Of a stretch of DNA of 64,000 nucleotides, positions 1-13,400 are shown in pieces. Made by a program: the position numbers and the translations under genes. How positions within the stretch are numbered: position 1 is the first letter of the stretch; each line of letters opens with the position of its first letter. The notes under the pieces are model-generated. The model searched no databases. It was given only the letters and a program-made list of their open reading frames with translations, and had not been told where the DNA came from. The stretch spans positions 8,494,998-8,558,997 of the forward strand of contig NC_088791.1 of NCBI RefSeq assembly GCF_011386835.1, read 5' to 3'. The DNA comes from Chrysemys picta bellii. Taxonomy: Eukaryota > Chordata > Testudines > Emydidae.

Positions 1-107
1 AGAGACCTTCTAAAAATGTTAAAATGTATGACTGGCACGCGAAACCTTAAATTAGAGTGAATAAATGAAGACTCGGCACACCACTTGTGAAAGGTTGCCG
101 ACCCCTG
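1..107. mobile_element. hAT DNA transposon, right end only
   Basis: The stretch ends in GGTTGCCGACCCCTG. Its reverse complement, CAGGGGTCGGCAACC, looks like a hAT-type terminal inverted repeat (TIR). The left part is cut off by the window edge, so the element length and target duplication cannot be checked. Assignment to hAT rests on the CAGGGG-type terminus, which two fuller elements in this window share. Confidence 0.5.
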
Positions 108-3100
108 TGCTAGGCACTGAAATGTAAGTACAATATTTGTATTCCAGTTGATCTATTTTAAAATTATATGGTAAAATGAGAAAGTGAGCAGTTTTTCAGT
201 AATAGTGTGCTGTGACGCTTTTGTATTTTTATGCCTGATTTTGTAAGCAAGTAGTTTTTAAGCGATGTGAAACTAGGGGGTACGCAAGACAAATCAGACT
301 CCTGAAAGGGGTATTGTAGACTGGAAAGGTTGAGAGCTACTGTTCTAGCCCACGCTAAGGAGGAATCCTGCATTCTGGACTTCGTACCAGGCCGCCCAGA
401 AGAGAAAATTCAATCTCCTAGAAGGCCGGAAGAGAAGTGAAACAAAGAAGGATCGTATCTTAATGCAATAGCGAAATGAGAGACGCAGAACCACCCAGCC
501 TTCTGGTGCCTTACAATTTGTATGTAATTTCAATTTATGGGAAGATGATTGTCCTAACGAAAGAGAATTGTCTAGTTGAGTAAAGTTAAAATAGCTGTCA
601 AAAATTAATTGATATAACTAGGCTCTTAGCCAATTTCTGTAAACCTGACAAGGTGTCAGGATACTGTTATATGGGTGGGGCTGGTTAGTCTGTTTTTCTT
701 TTGTGTTTGTCTTTTAACATTTGCAGATAGCTTTATGTCAACACAATTTAGAGCCTGGCTTGTCCCTGACTTCTTTCTTCACTTGTGGAGTAATGAGGCC
801 GAGTTCCTGTGGCTCAAGAGAGCATGAAGGGGAATGGACTAGTCTAGTCAGAAACCACTCTGGCATCCCACCAGGCTTTTAATTCCTCTTTCCCAGCCCC
901 TCTCAAATCACCCCACACTAGTAGTGGGACGTGAACCAAACGTAAAGGCCAGACAGTGACCTGCAAATGGCTAGCTGGACATATTTGTCTCCCCAGTCCT
1001 GTTAATTGAGTTTCCAACTTAAACACAACTGGACAGCAAATCAGTGAAAAATGGGTCCTCTCCAGTGTGAAACACCACAATTTTAGCTTGTCGGAGCTAG
1101 TTCAAGAGTTCTTTGCACTGGTTTCTCTATTGCATCAGAGGAGTCGGTGGTTTTCAGAGACTGTTAGAAAAGGGGAAGCGTCAACTCAATTTTCCCTTGT
1201 CCCCCACGACTATAAAATAGCAACAATGAGCATGATGCATGCAATTTGGGGAGGGTGGGGGGCATAGTGGGCTGCTCTTGCATCTGAGCTCCCAGCCAAT
1301 CATGTACTCTAACAAATACTCTGTGATAGCTGCATGCTGTCCTGTCCCAGGCATCAAAGTTCCGTGGGAGAATCGCTGAATGTCAGCCCTGGCTATTCCA
1401 GTAGAGAGAGAGAGACACGGTAGATTTATGCAACAGGTAGTTGGTTGACCTCAGGACACAGTCACACCCTTGTGAGTAATTGCTTGCTTCTTAGATTAAT
1501 TACGGTTTCTCCATTTGCTCCCAGAACTTTAAAATTCCAACAAGACTTTATATGTAATACAGGAGCATTACAGACTTCCAGATCTTGTGGTGTGGTGGGA
1601 TGGGAGCGCAGAAGGGGACAAGTAGTGGAGAAAGATCACACTGGTGGTGATCCAGACTCCTGAGTTAGTGACCACCAGGGGTAGGGAGATGGTGGGTCCC
1701 TGGGGGGAGAAGAACCGTGCAGCAGGGGCCTGAATCTCAGGGATTGGATTCTGTGTATCGCTACCAGTAGTTTGTGGAAGCCCAAGACTATAACAAGAAA
1801 AACTGGCTTCGTTCTAGTTGTTCCTGAATTGCCTAAATACCACTTTGTGAAACAAGGTGGGTGAGACCTAATTGTCTTGCTAATATCCTAGGACCAGCGC
1901 GCTACCCCAACACTAAATATCCTGTGTGCACCAAACACTTAATGCTGTTGTCGTGTCTGATCTCCCAAGCAAAGCAAGTTTGGGCTAGATCATTTCTGGA
2001 ATGGGAGGTCTCAAGCAAACACCTAGTTGCTGCCATAAATGGTGTTAGCAAATAATCATATGCTTACTCTCCTCACAAGACGCTAGAAGACCCATACCAG
2101 ACAACTTAAAATAAGAGCCAGAATGAGCCTTCCACTCTTCTTTAGCATCAAGGTAACAGAGTGATATAAAATAACCCCACTCAGAAACGGATGTTCAAGA
2201 CCCACCAAGCCCTAAAATCAAGTCCATATCCTGTACATCAGGAAGAACAGCAAATAAACAGTAACCCCCCCCCACAGCAAGCAATAGTGATATACAGAAA
2301 CGTCACCCTATCAGACTGCCTTAGCACAGTGAGAGACACAACATAGGCAGGCTCTGACAATCACACGCTGGACGTGCAGGGAGGAACTTTGTTAACCATG
2401 TGCCACGGTAAAAAGGAGACATTTTCCGTTCCACCGTCCAAACTCTGAGCTGTGGGGAAAGTGCTTCCTCAGAAGATTTCCTGTTGAAATGCAAGGAAGG
2501 AAAATTGAGCCCGGCTCTGAAAGAGGCTGTTAGGATACAGAGGCGACAACAGTAACCGTAAATGTGGCAACCTGCTACCAAGTAGAAACAAATAAGATGG
2601 AGTGGACACCTGGTACAAAAATCCATTATTTCTCTGAAGTCCTATCCTGTGTCCATCTGACCGTACTGTATCTTGTATGCTTGCTCATCTCAATAAGCTT
2701 TGTTTAAATGAGTGATCCAATAGGTGGCGCTCTTCCCTCTGGGTCAGTACTGAGCAAATGCCCAACATCGTGGCAGATGGACCTATGCCACTGCACGTAC
2801 TTCGTACAGTGCCTAGCACAGAGGTGCTACCATAGCCCAAATCTTTGATGAAATGTGAAACGGAAACACTGGCCTCTTATAGTGGTTAAAGATGGAAGCC
2901 CTTCTCGCGAGAATAAAACGCAAGATAGTAACGTTGGTATCCTAGCTGAATTCCAAATGGAGAGTCGTTCCTCTTTCCTAGTTTTCGCTGCAGTTTCCGA
3001 TGGATAACAATCGAAAGGTCTCAGGCCTGCTTCTCAGCATGTTCAGTGGCCAGGCCCAAGGTTATCTGAAAGCTCGCCTGACGCTCCAGAGTGAGGACTC

Positions 3101-3452
3101 TGGGGTCAACAGCTCTGCTCCTCCGGCACAGAGAAACGTTCTCCCATGAGGGTAAAGCGCTTCAAGAGATGGAGCTTTCTCAGGGGCTGGTCTGAGACTG
3201 GAACAAACTCCCCCAGGAACTAAGGACCATCATAAACCTTATCTTCTTCCTCTCCAAGTGCAAGGTGCACCATTTTGACCAGCCTTTTCTAGCAAACAGT
3301 GTGTACATAAAAAAGTATCTCTCTCTCTTTATCAAACCCAAACACTCCACTGCATGCACAATTCTCCTCTTGGGGGAAGGATAAGACAATGAGCCACAGG
3401 TGACAGCTGCATTAAGCAATGTGAATAACGTGACTGGAAGGTGCTCAGATAT
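108..3452. other. Probable intron 1 of SLC35B4, no recognisable gene
   Basis: I see no exon-like stretch here with convincing splice sites and no match to the missing first coding exon of SLC35B4. Short open frames on both strands have no recognisable motifs. The sequence is AT-leaning and not CpG rich, so the promoter and exon 1 of SLC35B4 most likely lie upstream of the window. Confidence 0.5.
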
Positions 3453-4000
3453 CAGGGTGGATAAAAATCAATGATTTTTTTTTAAATAAAAAAAATGGAT
3501 TTTTTTAAATTTACATCAGATTTTTTTGATAAAATGCATTTTGAGGAAAACACCTATCTAAAGATATCTTTGAGCTATAATGTATCTTAATTAAAACTAT
3601 CTCATCATGGAATAAGGATTATAAATTCTAATTCTATAGTATGAGACAATATATTCATGTCATGTTTAAGAAGAGTTTTGTAAATGAGTTCCAGTAGTTC
3701 ATGGATTAGGAACCCAATCTTATGGGGGTCAAGGGGCTTCTGTATAGTATTTAGTATAATCTTGCTATCTAACCAATGGGGCTCAGTGCTCAGTCTAGAA
3801 GATGCCATCAGAGATGCTTAGTTTTGCAGTTCTCAAACTGTGGATTTGTGTTTCCAGAGATAACATGCTTGTTAACAGCAAAAATGTTTTCAAATAAATA
3901 AATAATATATAGAGGTAAAAAATAACAGACCTCAACCCTATTGTCCCTCTGAAAAATTGTGTACAGAGTGTCAATCCCTTACCTCTCTCTAAAAGTGCAA
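3453..4000. mobile_element. Probable hAT element, left end (right end not located)
   Basis: The segment starts with CAGGGTGGATAAAAATCA and continues as a very AT-rich stretch with poly-T and poly-A runs. A CAGGGTGGAT start fits hAT-type termini. I could not find the matching right terminus, so the end coordinate is approximate and a hAT assignment is tentative. Confidence 0.35.
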
Positions 4001-4337
4001 AGTTTCAAAAAGTTCAATGAAGAGAAGATTGTTGAGTGGTGTTGCTGTGCACTGTTAAACAGCTGGCAAGCTGCTCCCCAGAGGTTGCTAGATCCCAGTG
4101 ATGAGTGAAGTGATCCTTGTGAGTAGTTTGTATATGAATTTACAGTGGAGTGTAAATACTGCAGTGATGAGGGATATATAAGAGCCACGCTAGGTAAGCT
4201 TGTCAGGTGCGTTAGAATGGTAAGCGCTGGTAAGAGCTCTGTGAATGTGTGTAAGCTACTGGTGTCCTCAGTGCATTCAGTTACTATATACTGTGTGTCA
4301 TTATGTTTCTCCTTCTCTCTCTTCCCCACAAATCCAG

Positions 4338-4451
4338 AGAGTTTCCAGGATGCGGGAACATCGTGACATTTGCACAGTTCTTATTTATAGCAGTGGAAGG
4401 CTTTATCTTTGAAACCAACTTTGGAAGGAAGCGGCCAGCCATCCCAATAAG
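4338..4451 (+). CDS. SLC35B4: SLC35B4 exon 2
   Basis: The acceptor follows a long pyrimidine tract ending in AAATCCAG. The donor is AAG/GTACAA. The first base completes an Arg codon begun in exon 1 and the last two bases (AG) start the next Arg codon. AG also occurs at 4339 and 4341, so the acceptor could shift by 2-4 bases. The chosen site preserves phase with the human exon 1/2 junction. The exon encodes the second half of TM1 and the following loop. Confidence 0.9.
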
Positions 4452-7400
4452 GTACAATAGACGTAAATGCTTTGACGGGGCTTGAATTGACTAGATATCT
4501 GTTATCTCTTAGCATTTAATAAAACAGTTTATCCATTTCTCCTGTCTAATCCCCATTCCCTTTCCAGAGTTAGCAACGCTTCATTCAGAACCTGTCATGC
4601 CTGGTAAAATATTAACTCATTTATCTAGGATTATTAATAGGAAACTGTTTTCAGAGTCTTCTCTCCTGAGGAACATGTTAGTAGCTGTTTAGTAAGCGAG
4701 CGTTACTTTTAGGTGACTGGATCTCTCTGGGGTTTGGTAACGAGTGGGGCCCACTGGCAATCTGGGGGGAAAGAAGTCTTGCAAAATTCTTGTTTTACCC
4801 CCACTTATTCTGTAGGGGACAATCCTCCATTGGCAGCAGTGTGGCCTAGAAAACCTGATGGGTTTTTCCACCTGTAATCCCTGTGACTTGATGGCCTGTG
4901 TGAAATGACTTGATTTCAGACTGGTGCCTAGTAGATCGCTAAATACCAGCCCATTCGCAGTTGGTCCCATTGTTGGCAGCCTCCTTACGGAGACTGAATT
5001 CCCCACCCACCCTGGAGTAGATGTGGGAACACTGTTGCATGTAAGGGAGGGAGACTTGCACCGCCTGGGCTGTTCCTGCTCTGAGGATGAGCAGAGAACT
5101 TGAGTCTCTGGGGCTGACAGATTAGTGCTGCCCAAGCCTTGTGTGAGAACATCTAGAAGGAACTTCCCGGTCATCAACTTGCTTTGCTGACCAGCCCCGT
5201 GTGTTTCCCTTTCAGATACTACCTGATCATGGTGGCCATGTTCTTTACAGTCAGCGTCGTGAATAACTATGCCCTGAATCTAAACATAGCCATGCCGTTG
5301 CACATGATCTTCAGATCAGTGAGTACCTCTGCCAGCCTTTCTCTCCGTGTGCACAATGTCCCAGGGGAGCAGAACACATCCGTTCAGTCTCCCTCCAGGC
5401 CTGGTGGAGGAGCAGAGTTTTGCATTGACATCGAGTGCTTTATAGCTACAATACGTTGTACATAGATAGCAATGTTATTAATGGAGAAAAGATGGCCTTG
5501 TGGTTAAGGCATGGGGTCAGGGCTTAATATGGGTTCAGTTCCCAGCTCTGCAATAGATACCCTTTAGAATTTGGGCTGTTCCCTTATTGCCTGTGCCTCA
5601 GTTTCCCCATCTGTCAAATAATACAACCACCTGACAGGTGATTTGAGAACTAGTTAATCTTTGGGAGGCTTTTGCACATTACAGGGAGGGCCATTGTCAC
5701 GCACACACCTGGCTGTCAGGGCTGGGAACTTGTTTGTCTGCTCCTTATTCCGGGGGGCATCAAGGCCTGGAGAAGCTTCCTTCTTACAGATGGGGAAACT
5801 GAGGCACACATAGGTTGAATAACTCACCTAGGATCACAGAGGGAGTTGGTGTTAAAGCTAGTATCTAGACTCTGGAGTTCCTGGCTCCCTGCCCTGCGTT
5901 CAGACTGCAAAATAACTTGCTTCTGTTTCATGTAAAACCCCTGCATTTCACTGGTAATGTGACCTATTCGTCTGTTTGGCACAGTATAGGATAGGTTTGA
6001 AAAGACTGCCCCGTATGAATGCAGTCCGGGAGAAGGATATGTGAGTTTGCATGTGCAAACACTCGGCAGCTATTTTTTAGTTGTACTGAGCATGTTGGTA
6101 GCACGTCTGAAAAGTAAATTAAAGTTTTGCCTGCCCTTTACATCTCTAGTTCCCTACAACTTGCGGATTCACTGATGTGTTTTTTATGGTGCTTCATAGG
6201 CACAGAGTGCTATACGAAAGGTGAATTGTGCCAAAATAAAACTACTAGCATGGAGAGATGTATTAACCCGGGGTGGGCAAACTACGGCCCAGGGGCCACA
6301 CCCGGCCCTTCAGATGTTTTAATCCGGCCCTCAAGCTCCTGCCGGGGAACGGGGGCTGGGGCTTGCTCAGATCCATGCTGTGGCTCTGCGTGGCTCCTGG
6401 AAGCAGCAGCATGTCCCCCCTCCAGCTCCTACACGTAGGGGCAGCCAGGGGGCTCCATACGCTGCCCCCATCCCAAGCGCTGCCCCCACAGCTCCCACTG
6501 GCTAGGAACTGTGGCCAATGGGAGCTGTGGGGGCGGTGCCTGGGATCGGGGCAGTGTGCAGAGCCGCCTGGCCGCGTAGGAGCCGGAGGGGGGACATGCC
6601 GCTGCTTCCGGGAGCTGCTTGAGGTAAGTGCCGCCAGGAGCCTGCACCCCTGGCCCCCTCCTGTGCCCCAACCCCCTGCCCTAGCCCTGATCCCCCTCCT
6701 GCCTTCTGAGCCCCTTGGTCCCAGCCCGGAGCACCCTCCTGCACCCCCAACCCCTCATCCTCCCTTCCCCCCCGCACCCCAACCCCTTGCCTCAGCCCGG
6801 AGCCCCTTCCCACACCCTGAACTCTTAATTTCTGGCCCCACCCCAGAGCCCTCACCCCCTCCCACACGCCAACCCCCAATTTCATGAGCATTCATGGCCC
6901 GCCATACAATTTCCATACCCAGATGTGGCCCGTGGGCCAGAAAGTTTGCCCACCCCTGTATTAACCCAATGAGCCATGAAATGTACGAACAGGATCATCT
7001 GGGTAAGAAGATGTCACCTGAAAGCTGAACCCCACTTCAAGGAAACTAAACCCTTCTCACCTCCTCCCTTTTGCAGCACCCTGCCCGGTTAAAGGCCCAC
7101 ACAGCATGAATGCGCAGGCGCACGCTGCTAGTCCTTCATGCGCCCCTAGGGGGTGCACAATGCTGCCCCGTCCATGTTACTCTCACGAATTTTAATGTCT
7201 GCAAAACAGTGGCCAGGTGAACTTACATTAAAGCAAAAAGGAAATGTATGCTTGAGTATCAGGTATCGCGCACTCGGCGGTGGAGTAACCTTCCATGAGA
7301 AGCAGTGGATGGCCAATGGCTTGACACATCTTAAATCTAGACTGTTTTTAAAAAAAAATAAGAGGATACGATCTAGGAACCAGTCCTGTGCTAAGCTAGA

Positions 7401-10400
7401 TAACCTCATAGTTCTCTCACCTGAACATTATCGTACCTGAGCCATCCCCAGATAGATAGAGGACCTAGGCTTATTCCCCACAATGTTGATGCCAGAAACT
7501 CCTTTAGTTTGTTCTCTTCCTGAACTGCCCTTGTAACTGTTTTAGTGTAAATACGACAAGGAGAAAGCCTAAATTTCCCTGCTGCATCCACAAGTCCTAT
7601 TACTTCTCTTCTCTGGGTCTAATGAGAATCCGTCCCTCTCTGATTTCGGTCTCTCTCCGTCCTCCTCTTGAGGCTGTTATTTCTATTAGTGAACTGTACT
7701 TAACTGTTCAGAGCACACAGGATTTCTCGTGGAATGTGTTTCTATTTCTGGGAGGGTACCTGACACACTGACCTTGTTTTGCTTTTCTCTCTCCCCGCTC
7801 CCCAGGGCTCTCTAATAGCGAGCATGGTTCTAGGCATCATCATTTTGAAAAAAAGGTAAATTTGTACCTCCCAGTTTCATCAGAAAAATGTATGTTATTG
7901 ACTTAGTGCAACATCTGATAGTCAGCGGCATTTGGCACATGTGAAAAACTGTTCATCTGCAAAGTGCTTTAGACTTGATCTGTCATCCCCCAGTGTAAAT
8001 GTTATCCTCCTCTCACTGGTGGGGAAACTGAGGCACTGAAGGTAAGTGACTTGCCAGAGGTCAGGGCGGGAGTCCGTATCAAAGCTGGGATTGGTGCTCC
8101 AGCCGTACCTCTCTAAGGCAAACCTGAATAGGGAGCACTTCAGTACTACTGCTTTGCATTTCTGTTTCACCGTCTGTCTGAGAAGTACAGTGTTTTCTGA
8201 TCATTAATCGATTAAGCCCTATATCACCCCTTACTGATAGGTAAGTAGTGAAGGAGAGTTGGTCCCAGGTTGCTGCTCGTGGGCTGGCCGTGTGACTATA
8301 AGTGGCGGAGGAGCGATAGGGAGGAGAGTGCTTTGTCACTCCCTTTGCAGCCACCAGCCTTCCAGCTGAGGCCTGGGTAGGATTCCCTTCTGTATGGGGT
8401 CTCGGCTTAAATACTTTTTCAAGAAGCTTTTGTTTTTGCTGCAATAGGAGGTGTGGGTCTTTGTCCCTCACCAGTGGCTGGTTTATGTAAAAGATAAGTC
8501 GACAGCTAAGCGAGCTTCAGATGCTCATACTGTTAGCGCTGATGAGCCAGGGTTTGAGACGTGCTGCTGGCCCAGGCAGGAGTGGGGCTAGGTATTGCAG
8601 TAAAGCTCTCTTCTGCTGACCTTTCCATCTGTGTGGGGGTATCAGGGAATGAAAAGTAAATGGCCCAGCAAGAGAGTAATCAGAATGACATGATCTTAAG
8701 GCTCCCTATCTTGTGATCTAGTGGGGCTAGGAACCCTTTGATCCCGGACTAGTTCTTGGAAAGAGAGCACTTAAATCTCTGAGCATGGAAAGGGCTAGAA
8801 CTGAAAGAGCTTTTTCCTTGGATCTTCTGTTCAACAGTTTCCAATCAGTAGTTACTCCAGATTTACACCAGGGTAACTGAGCAGAATCAGGCCTAATGCC
8901 TCTTCCGTGCAGCATTGGGTGAAAGCTCCCCGGTTGAAAAGGGTGGACAAGAATGCTGAAGTCTCTCTGTTCTTCTCTTGTTGCAGATACAGTGTGTCTA
9001 AATACACATCCATAGCCCTGGTGTCTGTGGGGATCTTTATCTGCACTTTAATGTCTGCAAAACAAGTGGTAAGGAATGCTTTTCAAGTGTCTGAGTCTGT
9101 ACAGCTGGGAGCCCTATTAGCAGCAGGAGCTGACACCGATGCCTTAATCAGGCAATTCCCTTTGTATCAATGGGAAGAAAGTACACTGCGTATTTTTTGT
9201 CCGTTTCCCTAGAGATCTTTCCCACAGTCAGACACCGGATTTTTGCTGGCCTTCACATTTTTTTTAGTTCAAGGTGCCTTTTATGACATGCTGCTTAGTT
9301 TTTGCTTTTCCTACGGGCACACTGAATATCGCGTTACTTTCACCTGCAGAGGAAACAAAAATAATTGGGGTTAATGTAATTGATTATTAGCTGCTTAGAC
9401 TGGCAGTGGCTATCGAAAAACCTTACTCTCAGCTTCCAGAACAGGTCTCTTTTCAAACTAGAATTTTCCAGGCCTGGCCCAAAACGAAGTGTGATTTTTA
9501 TTTTTTGGGTAAGTTGGAGCATAAACAGGATGGCAATTTTTTGCGAGCAAGGTTTTGGGTGGGGAGAATACACACAAGTGTGTAACTTTTCTTGTTTGAG
9601 GTTTTTCCTTCTTGGTTTAGCCGCTTTTACGCAGGTCAGGCCAGTAAATTGAAACCGACCATGGAGATAGGACTTAGAGAGATGCCCCTTCCAGTGTCTT
9701 GGTGAAAACTGATTTAATCTGGCCCAGTTTTGAGGGTCTGAATAGTGTGTAAGCCCATTGCAGACTTGCAGTGACAATAACATTTTATCATGGGGAAAAT
9801 ATACTTAAGAACATAGGATCGGAAGGGACCAGAGAGCAATCTCCTGCTGTCACAGGCAGCTGTAGAGAGGAAAAACTTAGAAGTTTAATTGCGCAATAAC
9901 TTTCAGCAGCTCCATTGCTCTGATACAGAGACAGCTGCTTACAGGTAGTCGGCAGTGTAAGAGGCTGGGTTCTGTAAGATCCTTGCTTATTTAAATGCAG
10001 ATTCAGGAGATTAATGCATCCACAGATGCATTAAACAGCTGCACTTCTAGACTAGACTAGTAGTAATAATCCAAGTTAACTTTAATAGATCCACAGGAAA
10101 TCCTGTGAGTTAGGCATGTGCCACAGAGTGCAGGCTTGGGTATCGGCATATGTGAGTCTGTATCCCATTTTCAATAGACACACGCCTGAATACGTCTGTT
10201 TTCCACCCCGCAAAAGACGCTGTGCACCTGCAGACTTGGGCTGTGCCAGCATGCTACTTTTTTATTATTATTGGTAATTGATTATTTTTTCCAAATACAA
10301 CAAATGTCCCAAAATACCAGCTTCATCATAACACACGCAGTCACTCAAGAGTTAGGATAAAGGGAGGGGAGGGGAAGCGACGTGTCTTCAGCCAGCGTGT

Positions 10401-13400
10401 TTCTTTGAAAGGGATGCTTTGCTGATCAGTCTTCATCTTCTGTCCAACAATTCCACTAAATCAGGGGTGAAAGCCGTAACTGCCACATGCTCTCTTTAAC
10501 CAGTGAAGGGAGTGCAGAGGAAGGACACTCCGGGCTGTCTTCGATATACTGTTTGTATAGGTTTGGAACACAATCCATCAGCTATTGGGAACAGAGAGAC
10601 AAACTTAGTCACTTGGAAACTCCCAAACTGCATACATTATAATGATCTGACTCTCTTCTCCCCACCTTCCCTAGGCTTCTAAATCCAGCTTAGGCGAAGA
10701 GGATGGACTCCATGTCTTCATGTGGTGGCTGTTAGGTCTGTAAGTGCAGTGACGCTAACTGGCTTTGAAATTATGTTGGACGGGGCTGATCTCCAGGCCT
10801 GCAGCTGTGCTTAAACGGCATGGCAGCAGAGATGGGTCGGACACCCGGCTCCAGGGATCAGTTGCGTTTCTGCTATCGATTTAAGCAGACTCCCTGTTGA
10901 TACAAGCCTATCACATTGCAAAAAGTCGCTTGCAACCAGCTGGTCAAAGATAGTATCCGAAGTGTTTGTGTGCGGGGTGGGTTAGTGATGGAGCTGTGTT
11001 GCTCCTTTATCAGGTCCCTTCCCAGGTTACTTTTCCGCAGTGAATTTGAGAGATTCATGTTAAGTCAAAAAGGGCAGAGTCTGATCTCCATTGGACGGGT
11101 GCCACTGATGAAACCAAGATTAGAATCTGGGCCTAGCTCCGTAAAGCAGACTCCCTATAGGAAACAGACATGGGAGGCTAACCTGAGAAATGATGGCTTC
11201 TGAAAATATTGCAGCATCCCGTCATCAGCTGAAGCTGGGGATGGGGAGTAAAAAACTGCGTAGAGATCAAAGGGCAGTCTCAGCCCTGGGTGTCACTCCA
11301 TTGCCTACAGCAGGATTAGACCAGGGATGTATTTGGCCCCATGTGTATGCCGACAATATTGGCCCACTTCCTCCCTACAATAGAAGGGCCTTCTTGTTCA
11401 CTCAGGTGCTGCAGACTACACCGTGTGGGAGCAGTTACCTGCAAACTTGATTGTATTTTATGGGTCTGATGTACCACAGAGGAGCCTTTTTAGAAAACTG
11501 GCCCTGAAGAGTTTAATATGGCCAGTCTTCACTTTCTGGCTGCTTTCAGGGGCTGGGGTTGATACCTTGAGGAACCCAATATTGCATGTGGGGCAGTAAT
11601 TCCGTCTGTGCGCGGCAGGGGCTGGCTTCCGATTTTCAATATCGGTCAAGGGGGTAACAACATCTAAAGCAGCTAAATCGCTTTTGAAAATGGGCCTTAG
11701 GTGCTTAAATCCTATTGGCTTTCCATGAGACTTAGCGCCTAAGTCACATGGGTAAAATATTCAAGACCCCTAACATCTTTCGGCTGTGGCACTGGTCTCT
11801 TGTGGGCTTTCCCATTCTCATCCGTTTCAAGTCACACCCCGGAGATCTGCCTACGCTGATTGATTTGAGGTTTATTAAGCGTTGAGGCAGGGACAGTAAG
11901 GCTGCTTTTGTGTTACAGGTATCACGGCACTGACCTTCGCCCTCCTGATGTCAGCCAGAATGGGGATCTTTCAAGAGACCATCTACAAACAGTTTGGAAA
12001 GCATTCCAAGGAGGCGCTGTTTTACAATGTAAGCAACTGCTGGCTTTATCTCAAACCAAACCATTTCGAATATAAATTTCATGCAGTTTTCCAATCCGCT
12101 CTATGCGATAGAACCACTGACCCAACTGGAGCCTTTTTTTAGAAAGAATCCAGAGCTGAACGCCCTGATCCTACGGTCAGAGCCATGCGGGCAATCCCTG
12201 GCCGTGCTCGGCACTAGGAAATGTTTTGTAGGAAATAATCCTCCACAATGATTTTATAATAAGTCTCTTCCCATTTCTACGTCCTATGATGCCAGGTTAC
12301 TATACTGTAGAGGGGGTTGGGGAAATGAGGCTGGCATTGATCAAAAACTGTCCCCAAACCTCTCACTCAGGTGTTCGGCCCTTTAGAACATGAGGGCTGG
12401 GTCAACGAATGCATTTCATCCTGTCGTAATCCCAGGTTGCTTTGCCAAGAGTGACTGATCATTTTGACTTGGGGTGGGACGGATGGATAAGCTGTACGTG
12501 AGCTCAATTAGAAGTTTAAAGCATTTGTCCTTTAATATTAGTTGAAATGCACATACACTGGATTCTCTGCATGGTGTCAGTTTAAAGCTCTGCATTGGAT
12601 TTCTCTCTCTTGCCATAGCATGCCCTGCCCCTCCCTGGCTTCCTCCTCCTCGCTCCGGACATCTACGCCCATGCTGTTCTCTTCAGCCAGTCTGGTGAGT
12701 TTTCTTTATGCAAGTTGATGCTCTTGTGGGTTCCCTGCAGTGCAGGAATCTCTGGGTGAGATTCTCTGGCCGGTGATTATGTAGGTCAGCTTAAGTAATT
12801 ATAATGTTCCCTTCTGAACTTAAGTCTGTGGATGGCTATGGAGAGTGCTTTAACCCAGCAGAGGGATTAGAAACTCGTCAAGTTCCCAACCCTGCTAATA
12901 CACCCGTGCTTAACTTTATCTATCATCAGTAGTCCCGTCAAAATCAGTGGGTCTGTTTTGTGTGCATAAAGTTACTCACACGCAGAAGTGAAAACCTGAA
13001 AACTGGTGAATGTTATTGTTAAATAAACCCCACCTCACAGACACAGATCCCCAATTTTATCAGACAGCCAAAAACTTTTCTACGTGATGTTTCGTAAACA
13101 GGTCCCCCTGTAATGCACAGCTCATCTTCCCTAGTCAGTCACAGCCATATAAAAATGAAAAGCCTTCTATCCAGGGGGAAAGAAGGGCTGTTCTTCCTCC
13201 CCATTCAGAAAATCAAGTGATAACAGATTTCATTAAAACATTCACATAAGTGATGCCGGTGAGCACAATCATGGGAATGAACAGGCCAGATTCTTTGGTT
13301 GAAATTGGATTCCGTAGCTCGGAAATTGGAATCAATGAAGCTACAGAGGCTTACAGCAGTTGAGGATCTAGCCCACGATGCATGACCGGGTAGATGAACT

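Noticed and set aside
6273..6891. Overlapping 129-204 codon open frames on both strands
   Set aside because: They are Pro/Gly/Ala-rich low-complexity frames from the GC-rich interior of a hAT element with a perfect target duplication, with no domain and no splice or promoter context.
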